DNA of 14,868 nucleotides from assembly GCA_903873045.1 (NCBI GenBank), contig CAIQND010000129.1, forward strand, positions 1 through 14,868, given 5' to 3'. Below, one piece after another: positions 1 through 6,403 of the stretch. Position 1 is the first letter of the stretch. Each line of letters starts with the position of its first letter. Source of the stretch: an uncultured Methylococcaceae bacterium (GTDB lineage Bacteria; Pseudomonadota; Gammaproteobacteria; Methylococcales; Methylomonadaceae). A program made the translations under genes and the position numbers. Below the pieces are notes generated by a model, which was given only the letters and a program-made list of their open reading frames with translations, was not told the origin of the DNA and searched no databases.

Positions 1-253
1 TAATATTGACTGAGAATAGATGATAAAACATGGATTGTTAGTTCCAATGCAGGATACTCAGAAAAATGGATTATAAAAAAGCCTTTATTATCAATAAGTA
101 AAAAATACTAAAAATTCTTATGGGGTGCGGAATGTCGGCTCTTTTTTTGTGATATCACATTCTCAGAGGTCAGTGCGTAGTCAGAGTTTAGTTGAACTTA
201 TCTTTCACCGAAACGATATAAAGCGTGAAGATTCTAAATTCAAGGATTTAGTT

Positions 254-1300
254 TTACTTAGTCCACTGCCGACTATAAACAGCAGATGCCATGAGATACT
301 GAATTAGGTTATAGAAGATTATAGGTAGCATCACTTGAGCGTGGTCTGACAAGGCTAATGACGCAATAACAAGCCCTGTACCCGTATTATTCATTCCAAG
401 CCCGAAGACTAAAGAAACCGTTTCTTTACGATCAGCATGGAAAACATGTGCCAGTAAATACCCTGAAGCGAAAGCACTGATACAAAGTAAAGTAACGATT
501 ATTAATATGATGATAAGGAAGTCTATATCAGGATGAAAAACTGCATTAGGTAATGTCAAAGAAGCATTTGAATAGATAAGCAATGTTAGAACAGCGTAAT
601 TTATGAGCTTTAAATAAGGCATGGCATCAAAGATGCGATGTTCTCCGACCACCCAATTTGCAAAAATACCTAGCAACGAAGGTAAGATTACCCATATACC
701 CAGAAAACTAGCGGCTCCATTAGAAGCAAGTTCGTGTAAGTCTTCAGCATAATCTCCCGTGGCCACAAATCCGACGGCATGAAGAACAACGGGGGTGAGC
801 AAAGGACTGAGTATTGTGCTGACTAGAACCAAACCTAAACTCAATACCAGGTTCCCATTGGCGTTTTGTACCCACGCAGTTGAGCCCCCAGCAATAGGCA
901 TGGAAGCAACCAAAGCTAATCCAACAAGAATCTGTTGTAACTCATCTTGGTCATGCCAAAATTGCATAATAAAATTGATGACTATGATAAAGGTTAGAGG
1001 GATTACTATATTTCCTAATACTCCACTTAGTAACAAAAAAGGCTTATGCATTAGATGCTTCAATTCTATTGCCTTTACGCCAAGTCCGGCATTGAATAGC
1101 AAAGATGCCAACATAATGAGTGGCAAAGATATAACCAAATTACTTTGAAACACATTAACATTGCCAAAGTTAAAATTTCGAATCTTAAGACCGAATTCTG
1201 GCATCACGGTCGCAATAATATATGACGCTATGATTATCCAGATAAATTTCTGAGATATAAAATGTACGAAAATTTTGACGGTATTTTTTGTAGCAGTCAT
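254..1300 (-). CDS. BASS-family (bile acid:sodium symporter-like) transporter
   Basis: A 348-residue, highly hydrophobic inner-membrane protein with about nine or ten predicted membrane segments, for example around residues 13-32, 53-72, 85-112 and 258-284. Two family-like motifs are visible: a Pro/Gly-rich crossover stretch ASMPIAGGSTAW at about 132-143, and GLGMNNTGTGLVIASLAL at about 300-317, which matches the C-terminal unwound-helix motif of BASS transporters. Known family members are sodium-coupled carriers of organic anions, and the related ACR3 group exports arsenite. The substrate here cannot be read from sequence, and no ars gene lies nearby. The length is normal for the family. The ATG has only a weak purine-rich ribosome site (AAAAGAA). 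The gene stands alone, with more than 500 bases of non-coding DNA upstream. Family assignment is fairly sure; substrate is unknown. Confidence 0.8.
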   Translation of the reverse strand: MTATKNTVKIFVHFISQKFIWIIIASYIIATVMPEFGLKIRNFNFGNVNVFQSNLVISLPLIMLASLLFNAGLGVKAIELKHLMHKPFLLLSGVLGNIVIPLTFIIVINFIMQFWHDQDELQQILVGLALVASMPIAGGSTAWVQNANGNLVLSLGLVLVSTILSPLLTPVVLHAVGFVATGDYAEDLHELASNGAASFLGIWVILPSLLGIFANWVVGEHRIFDAMPYLKLINYAVLTLLIYSNASLTLPNAVFHPDIDFLIIILIIVTLLCISAFASGYLLAHVFHADRKETVSLVFGLGMNNTGTGLVIASLALSDHAQVMLPIIFYNLIQYLMASAVYSRQWTK

Positions 1301-1838
1301 AATTCTTTTATTAACGATAATGGTAAGTCAGTCGTTTAATCACAAATAGTCAATCCGAAATGTAAACTGAATCTATAGCCTTAAATTATTTGAATAGACT
1401 CTATATTCAAAAAGCACGAATGGCGCAAACACTATTTGTAAAAAACTTATTTGCACCAGTACGTTGGCCAGAAAAGCATTCAGGATACCAAGCGCTGTCG
1501 CTTTCAACCTCTGAAGCACTCCTGTTGTCATAATGAGTAAACTGAACGACGTCGGCTTGTTTCAAGTTAGTATACATCAAGTTTTCTTCGCCGGCTAAAG
1601 GCTTATTTTACCGGCAGAAAGAACAACTCGGCAACTGTCGACAGTCCCTGCAATCTGTAGCGAGCCCGAATTAACAAGGCTATGGGTTCCGCCAAGTGTT
1701 TAGATAGTCCAATTATTTTTTATGCAATGCACATTCTCTATCGGTGTGTTTGGCGACAATTACCCGGTGTCCTACTCCTTGTTTTGCAAACTATCTAGCT
1801 ATTGGTAAGCATTAATTCGTAGCAATTTGCGATTGAGG
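1301..1838. other. Non-coding stretch between transporter and M41-like gene
   Basis: I see no convincing gene in these 538 bases. A 37-codon ATG frame at 1420-1533 (+) has no ribosome site and no recognisable product. Two structures are present: an imperfect GC-ended hairpin at 1590-1615 (GCCGG and CCGGC arms, with A/T-rich inner pairing), and a perfect 12-base palindrome ACTGTCGACAGT at 1634-1645. The start of this stretch should also hold the promoter of the minus-strand transporter gene, but I cannot place it with confidence. Confidence 0.4.
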
Positions 1839-2543
1839 TCAATTAGAAAGTCGACTAACGCCAGGAAAATAGTGCCCCGTTTTTTTATCTAAAACGGCAA
1901 TCGCCTCTTCACAGGAAATGGTGTTTTTACTGTTATCCAGTATATAACCTGCCAAACGTTCAATGGCTTGCCAATGAACAGGCGAGTCGATAAATTGAAA
2001 CGCCTGGTTAAAAAGCTCGATAATTATTGCTTCATGCAGACGGGTATCCGAAATAAAGTTTTTCAAATAGTCATAAACCTTTTCAATATCACCGGTGCCG
2101 CCATAATTATGTAGGGCATCGACATTAATCAGTTTGTTACTAAAACATTCATTATCACGAAGAGCGACATGCTTTGCTTCAGCAAGAGGCCCGACCAACA
2201 AATTAATCATGTCCGCTTCATAAGCAAGCCGATAAGTATCCTGTTCATCCATCGAAAAATAATTCGCACTTTCTATCAACGTAATGGGCAAATTCTGAAT
2301 TAGGCAGCCGCCCTCCACCATGGCGACAAAGTGATCCAGCTTGACGGTTCTGCTTGCAAAAGGCGTCGCTTGGGAACAATTTGATTTTTTAATGGTGATT
2401 TGAAAGTCCACCAAGGGCAGGTGCTTTTGTTTGTTGTAAAGATAAATGGCGGCTGCGTGACCGGCTTCATGGAAGACAATTTGCTTGATTAAAATTTGAT
2501 CAGGCATCAGGCCAAGCGTATGGTTGGTATAATTTCGATTCAT
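1839..2543 (-). CDS. Stand-alone M41 (FtsH)-like zinc metalloprotease domain protein
   Basis: Predicted soluble protein of 234 residues without signal peptide or membrane segment. The zinc-site motif HEAGH lies at residues 25-29 (two His ligands, catalytic Glu). Further on, NLLVGPLAEAKH at about 114-125 and GGTGDIEKVYDYL at about 148-160 resemble the FtsH protease segments LLGGRxAEE and TGAxxDLxxA, whose Asp is the third zinc ligand (here probably D152). The AAA+ ATPase and membrane anchor of true FtsH are absent, so this is a protease-domain-only relative. Whether it is proteolytic and on what is unknown. I chose the ATG at 2543 because GAGA lies six bases upstream of it; an in-frame ATG at 2555 has no ribosome site. 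No operon partner is evident. The fold assignment rests on motifs only. Confidence 0.7.
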   Translation of the reverse strand: MNRNYTNHTLGLMPDQILIKQIVFHEAGHAAAIYLYNKQKHLPLVDFQITIKKSNCSQATPFASRTVKLDHFVAMVEGGCLIQNLPITLIESANYFSMDEQDTYRLAYEADMINLLVGPLAEAKHVALRDNECFSNKLINVDALHNYGGTGDIEKVYDYLKNFISDTRLHEAIIIELFNQAFQFIDSPVHWQAIERLAGYILDNSKNTISCEEAIAVLDKKTGHYFPGVSRLSN

Positions 2544-2612
2544 GATTGATCTCATTAACGTTAAAAGTTGACAAACAAAGGCTCCATCATCAAGTGGTGC
2601 ATGGTGTTGTTC

Positions 2613-3332
2613 TTAGAAATATGTTTCACTCTCTTTTTGTCCATTTTCATACCATTCGGTAGCCAAGCCATTTTTTTTACCATCCCGGTAATTTATTTCA
2701 CTCTCTTTCTGCCCATTGTCATACCAATCAGTAGCCAAGCCATTCCTTGTCCCCTCTTTGTAGTTTGTTTCACTCTCTTTCTGTCCATTGTCATACCACC
2801 GGGTAGCTAATTCATTTTCCTTCCCACCCAGGTAGTTTATTTCACTCTCTTTCTGCCCGTTATCATACCACTCGGTAACTAATCCATAGGTGCTTCCATC
2901 CTTGTAGTTCGTTTCACTTTTTTTCTTTCCCGTTTCATGCCACTGGGTAGTCAAGCCATTTTCATTTCCACTCTGGTAATTAATTTCATTCTTTTTCTGC
3001 CCGTTTTCATACCACCGGGTAGCCAAGCCATCTTCTTTTCCATCTTGGTAGCTTGTTTCCCCCTCGTTTTGCCCATTTTCATACCAGTCGGTGGTTAAAC
3101 CATTTTTCTTCCCGTTCTGGTAATTGACGACGGTCTTTTTTTGCCCGTTCAAATAATATATTTCATATTTACCTGTAAACGGAGTATCCGTATTTGGCAA
3201 ATAAATAATGTCATTTCTTGTTTGAATGACATGAGTAATTTTTTCTTTCAAGCCTATTTTTTCAAATAAAGCATTGCGATTGCATCCTGAAATTAAAAAG
3301 ACTACTGCTAATATACCTAGTATTTTTTTCAT
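2613..3332 (-). CDS. MORN-repeat / YwqK-like lipoprotein
   Basis: A 239-residue predicted lipoprotein. The signal peptide ends in the lipobox ISGC (Cys17), so the mature protein is probably membrane-anchored and faces the periplasm or cell surface. After a linker to about residue 55, the rest is made of nearly eight 24-residue repeats with consensus LATxWYxNGQKESExNYxxGxxNG, the MORN-like unit of the YwqK group. YwqK in Bacillus is annotated as an antitoxin-like protein, but no toxin partner is visible here, so I do not infer that role. The last repeat is cut after ESETYF by a TAA, so the protein ends within a unit. The start at 3332 has AGGA close upstream and gives a perfect signal peptide; an upstream in-frame ATG at 3368 would spoil it. 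The unusually high DNA identity between units suggests recent expansion. Confidence 0.8.
   Translation of the reverse strand: MKKILGILAVVFLISGCNRNALFEKIGLKEKITHVIQTRNDIIYLPNTDTPFTGKYEIYYLNGQKKTVVNYQNGKKNGLTTDWYENGQNEGETSYQDGKEDGLATRWYENGQKKNEINYQSGNENGLTTQWHETGKKKSETNYKDGSTYGLVTEWYDNGQKESEINYLGGKENELATRWYDNGQKESETNYKEGTRNGLATDWYDNGQKESEINYRDGKKNGLATEWYENGQKESETYF
2616..3170. repeat. 72-bp tandem repeat array inside the MORN gene
   Basis: Nearly eight direct units spaced exactly 72 bp apart, for example cataccattcgg at 2648 and cataccaatcag at 2720. The units near the gene's 3' end are the most alike; those near its 5' end, from about 3000 on, are more diverged. Each unit codes for one 24-residue MORN-like repeat, so gain or loss of a unit keeps the reading frame. 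Such arrays vary readily in copy number through slippage or recombination. Confidence 0.85.
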
Positions 3333-3444
3333 ATTTCCTGATTTGAGTAAACTGTATTGATAGCCCATGTTGTGCTAATAATCTTTGTTGCCGTATAACT
3401 AAATGATGAGTCTTAAAATATACGGTTGTTCAAATAAGTCATCT

Positions 3445-3478
3445 AATAAGTGTTCTTTTTGTCATACCACTCGGTAGA
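3445..3478 (-). pseudogene. Stray half-unit of the MORN repeat
   Basis: Read on the minus strand this stretch codes for STEWYDKKNTY followed by TAG, a shortened form of the repeat core TEWYDNGQKESETNY. The DNA string tcataccactcggta also occurs inside the intact array near 2862. It lies just beyond the stop of the small gene at 3484 and about 110 bases upstream of the MORN lipoprotein start, with no start codon of its own. It is probably a leftover of a former, longer or duplicated repeat gene. Confidence 0.6.
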
Positions 3479-3483
3479 TAGAT

Positions 3484-3753
3484 TTAGATAAATCGACCGA
3501 TATAATCAGCAGCAATCTTGATCACTATAGGTGGCATCGCTGTTGAATACTTATCGTGCAATAAACGTGGCTTCCATATAATGGGATCGCCTTGTTTAAT
3601 AAATACAGGCGGTATTTTGTGCACCGTCATTACGATGGATGGATAAGCATAATAGAACGAGTGTTCAGGTGAATCATAATGCCTCCCACTAATCCCTAAA
3701 CCAGTTTTGTGATGGTGTTCATGTCTTGCTATTTTATTGATATTTTTTTTCAT
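3484..3753 (-). CDS. Small hypothetical protein (89 aa)
   Basis: I do not recognise this protein. It is basic and histidine-rich at the N-terminus (KIARHEHHHKTG at about residues 7-18). The middle is rich in aromatic and Pro residues, and there is no clear signal peptide or membrane segment. A good ribosome site, GAGAAG, lies four bases before the ATG, which supports real translation. It runs in the same direction as the MORN lipoprotein gene, and a remnant MORN unit begins right after its stop. The His cluster could bind metal, but that is a guess. Its promoter must lie in the 3754-3850 region, back to back with the fae control region. Confidence 0.5.
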   Translation of the reverse strand: MKKNINKIARHEHHHKTGLGISGRHYDSPEHSFYYAYPSIVMTVHKIPPVFIKQGDPIIWKPRLLHDKYSTAMPPIVIKIAADYIGRFI

Positions 3754-3901
3754 AGGACTTCTCTCAGTTAAAATTAAATTAACATCTTAATAATACCTAA
3801 GCCATTTTCGTGCCATAAATTAACAATAGATATAACATGATGATTATTAATAGCTTACAGATTAATAAGGAAGCTTTAAAGAAAAAAATCGGGGGGTTAA
3901 C

Positions 3902-4014
3902 GGTTCAAAAGACCCACTTAATAGTGGTTCTTTCAACTGAAAAACTTTTTCATGTCGGTTGGTACAAAAGCATTAGTGGTTTAAAAGAACCGAATTAATA
4001 GGTTTATTTTAACC
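3902..4014. promoter_or_regulatory. Cluster of GGTT-N6-AACC operator-like sites
   Basis: Two perfect 14-base dyads, GGTTTAAAAGAACC (3978-3991) and GGTTTATTTTAACC (4001-4014), lie 23 bases apart. A near copy with one changed base, GGTTCAAAAGACCC, is at 3902-3915, and a looser version, GGTTCTTTCAACT, starts at 3926. The string TAGTGGTT recurs 52 bases apart (3922 and 3974). Similar half-sites at roughly helical spacing, 80-190 bases upstream of a sigma-54-like promoter, fit binding sites for an enhancer-binding activator. The protein that would bind is not in this window. Confidence 0.5.
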
Positions 4015-4090
4015 TTTAACGTCTTCCTTATTCGCATTATTTCCCGCTTATATAGCCTTTATGATTGATTTAATTGATGTTATTTATATG

Positions 4091-4106
4091 TGGCACAGAA
4101 ATAGCT
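4091..4106 (+). promoter_or_regulatory. Candidate sigma-54 (-24/-12) promoter
   Basis: TGGCAC at 4091-4096 and AGCT at 4103-4106 place the key GG and GC pairs at the spacing of the consensus TGGCACG-N4-TTGCW; the only clear departures are A for G after TGGCAC and A for T before GC. The predicted start of transcription is near 4117, about 44 bases before the exported-peptide gene and 370 before fae. The match is by eye. The operator cluster upstream strengthens it. Confidence 0.5.
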
Positions 4107-4160
4107 TAACTCTATAAGTTCTTATTAAGAAATTAATTTAATTTTAGCCGGGAAAATAAT

Positions 4161-4337
4161 ATGAAGAAGCATTTCCATAAATTAGCAACCTATGCAGCCT
4201 TGATCTTGATTTCATCAATTCCTTTATCTGTAGATGTTTTTGCAGGTACTGAAAAAACACAAGATACACTTACGCTACAAAGTGAAGATAACAATACCTT
4301 GATAACAAAACAAAAAAATTCCGGCCGAAAAGAATAG
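4161..4337 (+). CDS. Small exported peptide (58 aa)
   Basis: An ATG frame of 58 codons with a textbook signal peptide: basic N-terminus MKKHFHKLA, hydrophobic core at about residues 10-24, and a likely signal-peptidase I site VFA|GT after residue 28. The mature peptide would be about 30 residues, polar, rich in Thr, Gln, Asn and Lys and free of Cys. The ribosome site is weak (GGGAA). It sits between the sigma-54-like promoter and fae in the same direction, so it may share a transcript with fae. I recognise no family and propose no function. The signal sequence is the main reason to call it real. Confidence 0.5.
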   Translation: MKKHFHKLATYAALILISSIPLSVDVFAGTEKTQDTLTLQSEDNNTLITKQKNSGRKE

Positions 4338-4343
4338 TATCTC

Positions 4344-4429
4344 CGGGTTTGTGTTGTTAATTATTAAATCTTATCCATTGAATTTAAATAACTTTATTAT
4401 TTTTAATGTATTAGCTTAATGCAAACCCG
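4344..4429. repeat. Distant inverted repeat between peptide gene and fae
   Basis: The arms CGGGTTTG (4344-4351) and CAAACCCG (4422-4429) are perfect 8-base inverted copies separated by 70 AT-rich bases. In RNA they could close a large loop just after the peptide stop and end about 45 bases before the fae ribosome site. There is no U-run after the second arm, so it is not a standard terminator. It may be a processing or folding element, or chance. Confidence 0.3.
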
Positions 4430-4485
4430 ACAAAAGAATAAAACGTTAACTTCTAATTTTAAAACCGCACTATAGGATTGAAATA

Positions 4486-5064
4486 ATGACACTATCAAAT
4501 TACCTATCCAATTTTTTTTGTACCGGTGAATATACAAACAGAGCACTAATTAATAAATTATATATGGGGGAATCATTAGTCGGCGAAGGCAATGAAATTG
4601 CCCATATTGATTTGATACTTGGACCTAGAGGATCCGTTGCCGAGCATGCCTTTGCCAATGCATTAACCAACAATAAAAAAGGCTTTACTACGTTATTGGC
4701 GGTTATTGCCCCCAATCTGATGGTCAAGCCAGCCACTATTTTGTTTAACAAAGTAACCATTAGAGGTTCCAAACAAGCCGTGCAAATGTTTGGCCCGGCT
4801 CAGCGCGGTGTTGCTATGGCGGTTGCTGATTGTGTAGAAGACGGCACAATCCCCGCTGATGAAGCCGATGATTTATTTATTTGTGTCGGTGTATTTATTC
4901 ATTGGCAAGCCGAGGACGATGCCTTGATTGAAAAGTTTAACTATCAAGCCACTAAAGAAGCGCTAAAACGAGCTATCGCGGGTTCACCAACAGCGGCAGA
5001 GGTGGTTGCTGAAAAGACAACCGCAATTCACCTCTTTGCGGTTAATAGCCAAGCTCAAGATTAA
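4486..5064 (+). CDS. fae: Formaldehyde-activating enzyme (Fae)
   Basis: Fae catalyses condensation of formaldehyde with tetrahydromethanopterin to methylene-H4MPT in the cytoplasm, the entry to the H4MPT-linked formaldehyde oxidation pathway of methylotrophs. The conserved family blocks are present in order: VGEGNEIAHIDLILGPRG at about residues 32-49 (catalytic-region His40), LTNNKKGFTTLLAVIAPN, the block around FNKVTIRGSKQAVQMFGPAQ, and IPADEADDLFICVGVFIHW. Compared with typical Fae of about 170 residues, this one has an N-terminal extension of some 20 residues (MTLSNYLSNFFCTGEY). Near the end it has IHLFAVN where most have KHPFA, so it may be a divergent paralogue. The ATG at 4486 has AGGA upstream; the internal ATG at 4564 has no ribosome site. 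It lies downstream of a sigma-54-like promoter and upstream of the RND operon. A broken second fae lies at about 11085-11212. Confidence 0.93.
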   Translation: MTLSNYLSNFFCTGEYTNRALINKLYMGESLVGEGNEIAHIDLILGPRGSVAEHAFANALTNNKKGFTTLLAVIAPNLMVKPATILFNKVTIRGSKQAVQMFGPAQRGVAMAVADCVEDGTIPADEADDLFICVGVFIHWQAEDDALIEKFNYQATKEALKRAIAGSPTAAEVVAEKTTAIHLFAVNSQAQD

Positions 5065-5185
5065 GCTATCCTCGCTGTGAAACAGGGATCATGGAAGCAA
5101 TGGTTTTCATCCATTTTCTGCTGTGCCGAAAAATGCTGCGCATCTAATTGACATTAAATAGAAGAATAAAATGGTGTAATTATTG

Positions 5186-5208
5186 CTGATTAATTTATCA
5201 GGTTGACT
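5186..5208 (+). promoter_or_regulatory. Dyad plus -35-like box before the efflux operon
   Basis: CTGAT-N6-ATCAG (5186-5201) is followed at once by TTGACT (5203-5208), a good -35 hexamer match, about 86 bases before the adaptor start. I find no convincing -10 box at the normal distance, so the promoter call is weak. The dyad could be a repressor site such as TetR-type regulators use. This stretch also lies in the 229-base gap after fae, which shows no strong terminator. Confidence 0.25.
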
Positions 5209-5293
5209 CTATTCACCTTTGGTAACAAACAGAATTTATAGGTTGGTTAATCCAATTTTTTGCGTAGTTTCCACTCCTAAATACCCTAAAAAA

Positions 5294-6382
5294 ATGATCA
5301 CTAAAGCATCTATAGTACTTGGCTTAATCACCACTCTATTAACTGGTTGCAATCAAGCAGAACCAGAAAAACATGAAGAAATGCCTAAGCTGGAAGCAAC
5401 CACACCGCTACGTGAAGACGCTTTTGTCACGAAAGAATATGTCTGTCAGATTCATGCCATTAGACATATCGAAGTCCGGGCATTGGAAAAGGGGTATTTG
5501 CAGAATATCTTTGTGGATGAAGGGCAACTGGTGAGAAAGGGGCAGCCCATGTTCAAAATCATGCCCAACCTCTATCAGGCAGAACTTCTAAAAGAGCAAG
5601 CCGAAGCCAGTACCATGAATATCGAATACCTTAATACCAAAGGGTTGGCTGATCAAAAAATCGTATCGCCCAATGAATTGGCTTTGGCAAAAGCAAAATT
5701 AGACAAGGCTAATGCAGAAGTGAAAATGGCGGAAACCCACTTGGGCTTTACCGACATCAATGCGCCTTTTGATGGCATTATGGATCATTTAGCGGTTAGA
5801 AACGGCAGTCTTCTGGACGAAGGTTCTTTATTAACCACACTGTCTGACATCAGCAAATTATGGGTTTATTTCAACGTCCCGGAAGCCGAATACCTGGATT
5901 ATAAGATGCATAATTCTGGGGATGATCGTACCAAGAAGGTACAGTTAAAGATGGCAAATGCCCAGATTTTCAATCAAACCGGTGTCATTGAAACCATTGA
6001 GGCTGATTTTGATAATACCGCCGGAAATATCGAATTTCGCGCCACCTTCGCCAATCCTGACAAACTGCTCAGGCATGGCGAGACGGGCACCATTTTAATG
6101 GTCAAGCCCTACAATAACGCCTTGCTTATCCCTCAAAAAGCGACTTTTCAAGTCATGGATAAAAACTATGTTTACGTCATCAACAAAGAAGACAAGCTGG
6201 AGCAACGGCTGATCAATATTGAAGCCGAGTTACCGCATCTATTTATCGTTAAAGATGGCTTGAAGGACGATGACAAGATCTTGCTCGAAGGCTTGCGCAA
6301 AGTGCATGCCGGAGAAGAGGTAAAAATCGATTTAAAGTCGCCCGAAAAGGTTCGCTCAGAATTGGATTTATATACAGAGTAA
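5294..6382 (+). CDS. RND efflux periplasmic adaptor lipoprotein (AcrA/MexE type)
   Basis: Membrane fusion protein that links the inner-membrane RND pump to the outer-membrane channel. The 362-residue product has a lipoprotein signal ending LLTGC (Cys19). It then shows the split lipoyl domain (IEVRALEKGYLQNIFVDEGQ ... FTDINAPFDGIMD), a short alpha-helical hairpin between the halves (about residues 98-150), a beta-barrel domain from about 175 (KLWVYFNVPEAEYLDY), and a membrane-proximal domain. Reading could begin at a TTG at 5219, but the ATG at 5294 gives the correct lipobox. Neither has a clear ribosome site. The stop lies 21 bases before the pump gene, so they form one operon. The drug or metabolite handled is unknown; the sequence places it in the HAE1 group, not the heavy-metal group. 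Confidence 0.9.
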   Translation: MITKASIVLGLITTLLTGCNQAEPEKHEEMPKLEATTPLREDAFVTKEYVCQIHAIRHIEVRALEKGYLQNIFVDEGQLVRKGQPMFKIMPNLYQAELLKEQAEASTMNIEYLNTKGLADQKIVSPNELALAKAKLDKANAEVKMAETHLGFTDINAPFDGIMDHLAVRNGSLLDEGSLLTTLSDISKLWVYFNVPEAEYLDYKMHNSGDDRTKKVQLKMANAQIFNQTGVIETIEADFDNTAGNIEFRATFANPDKLLRHGETGTILMVKPYNNALLIPQKATFQVMDKNYVYVINKEDKLEQRLINIEAELPHLFIVKDGLKDDDKILLEGLRKVHAGEEVKIDLKSPEKVRSELDLYTE

Positions 6383-6403
6383 CCTTTTAATCAGAGATTA
6401 ATT

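Noticed and set aside
148..159. TGTGATATCACA, resembling a CRP site
   Set aside because: CRP sites need TGTGA-N6-TCACA; here the half-sites are only two bases apart, and no gene starts nearby in a fitting orientation.
156..169. CACATTCTCAGAGG also present at 12633-12646
   Set aside because: One shared 14-mer is close to what chance allows in a window of this size, and the flanks do not match.
125..307. 60-codon plus-strand frame at the left edge
   Set aside because: It overlaps the C-terminus of the BASS transporter on the other strand, has no ribosome site, and its product has no recognisable feature.
1420..1533. 37-codon frame beginning MAQTLFVKN
   Set aside because: No ribosome site, no family resemblance and no operon context; treated as chance.
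2568..2810. 80-codon plus-strand frame with repeated FTLFLSI strings
   Set aside because: It is the antisense image of the 72-bp MORN repeat array; the minus-strand frame has the signal peptide, ribosome site and known repeat.
2616..3170. Regular 72-bp repeats as a possible CRISPR array
   Set aside because: There are no repeat-spacer units; the whole unit is repeated and translated in frame, with no cas gene nearby.
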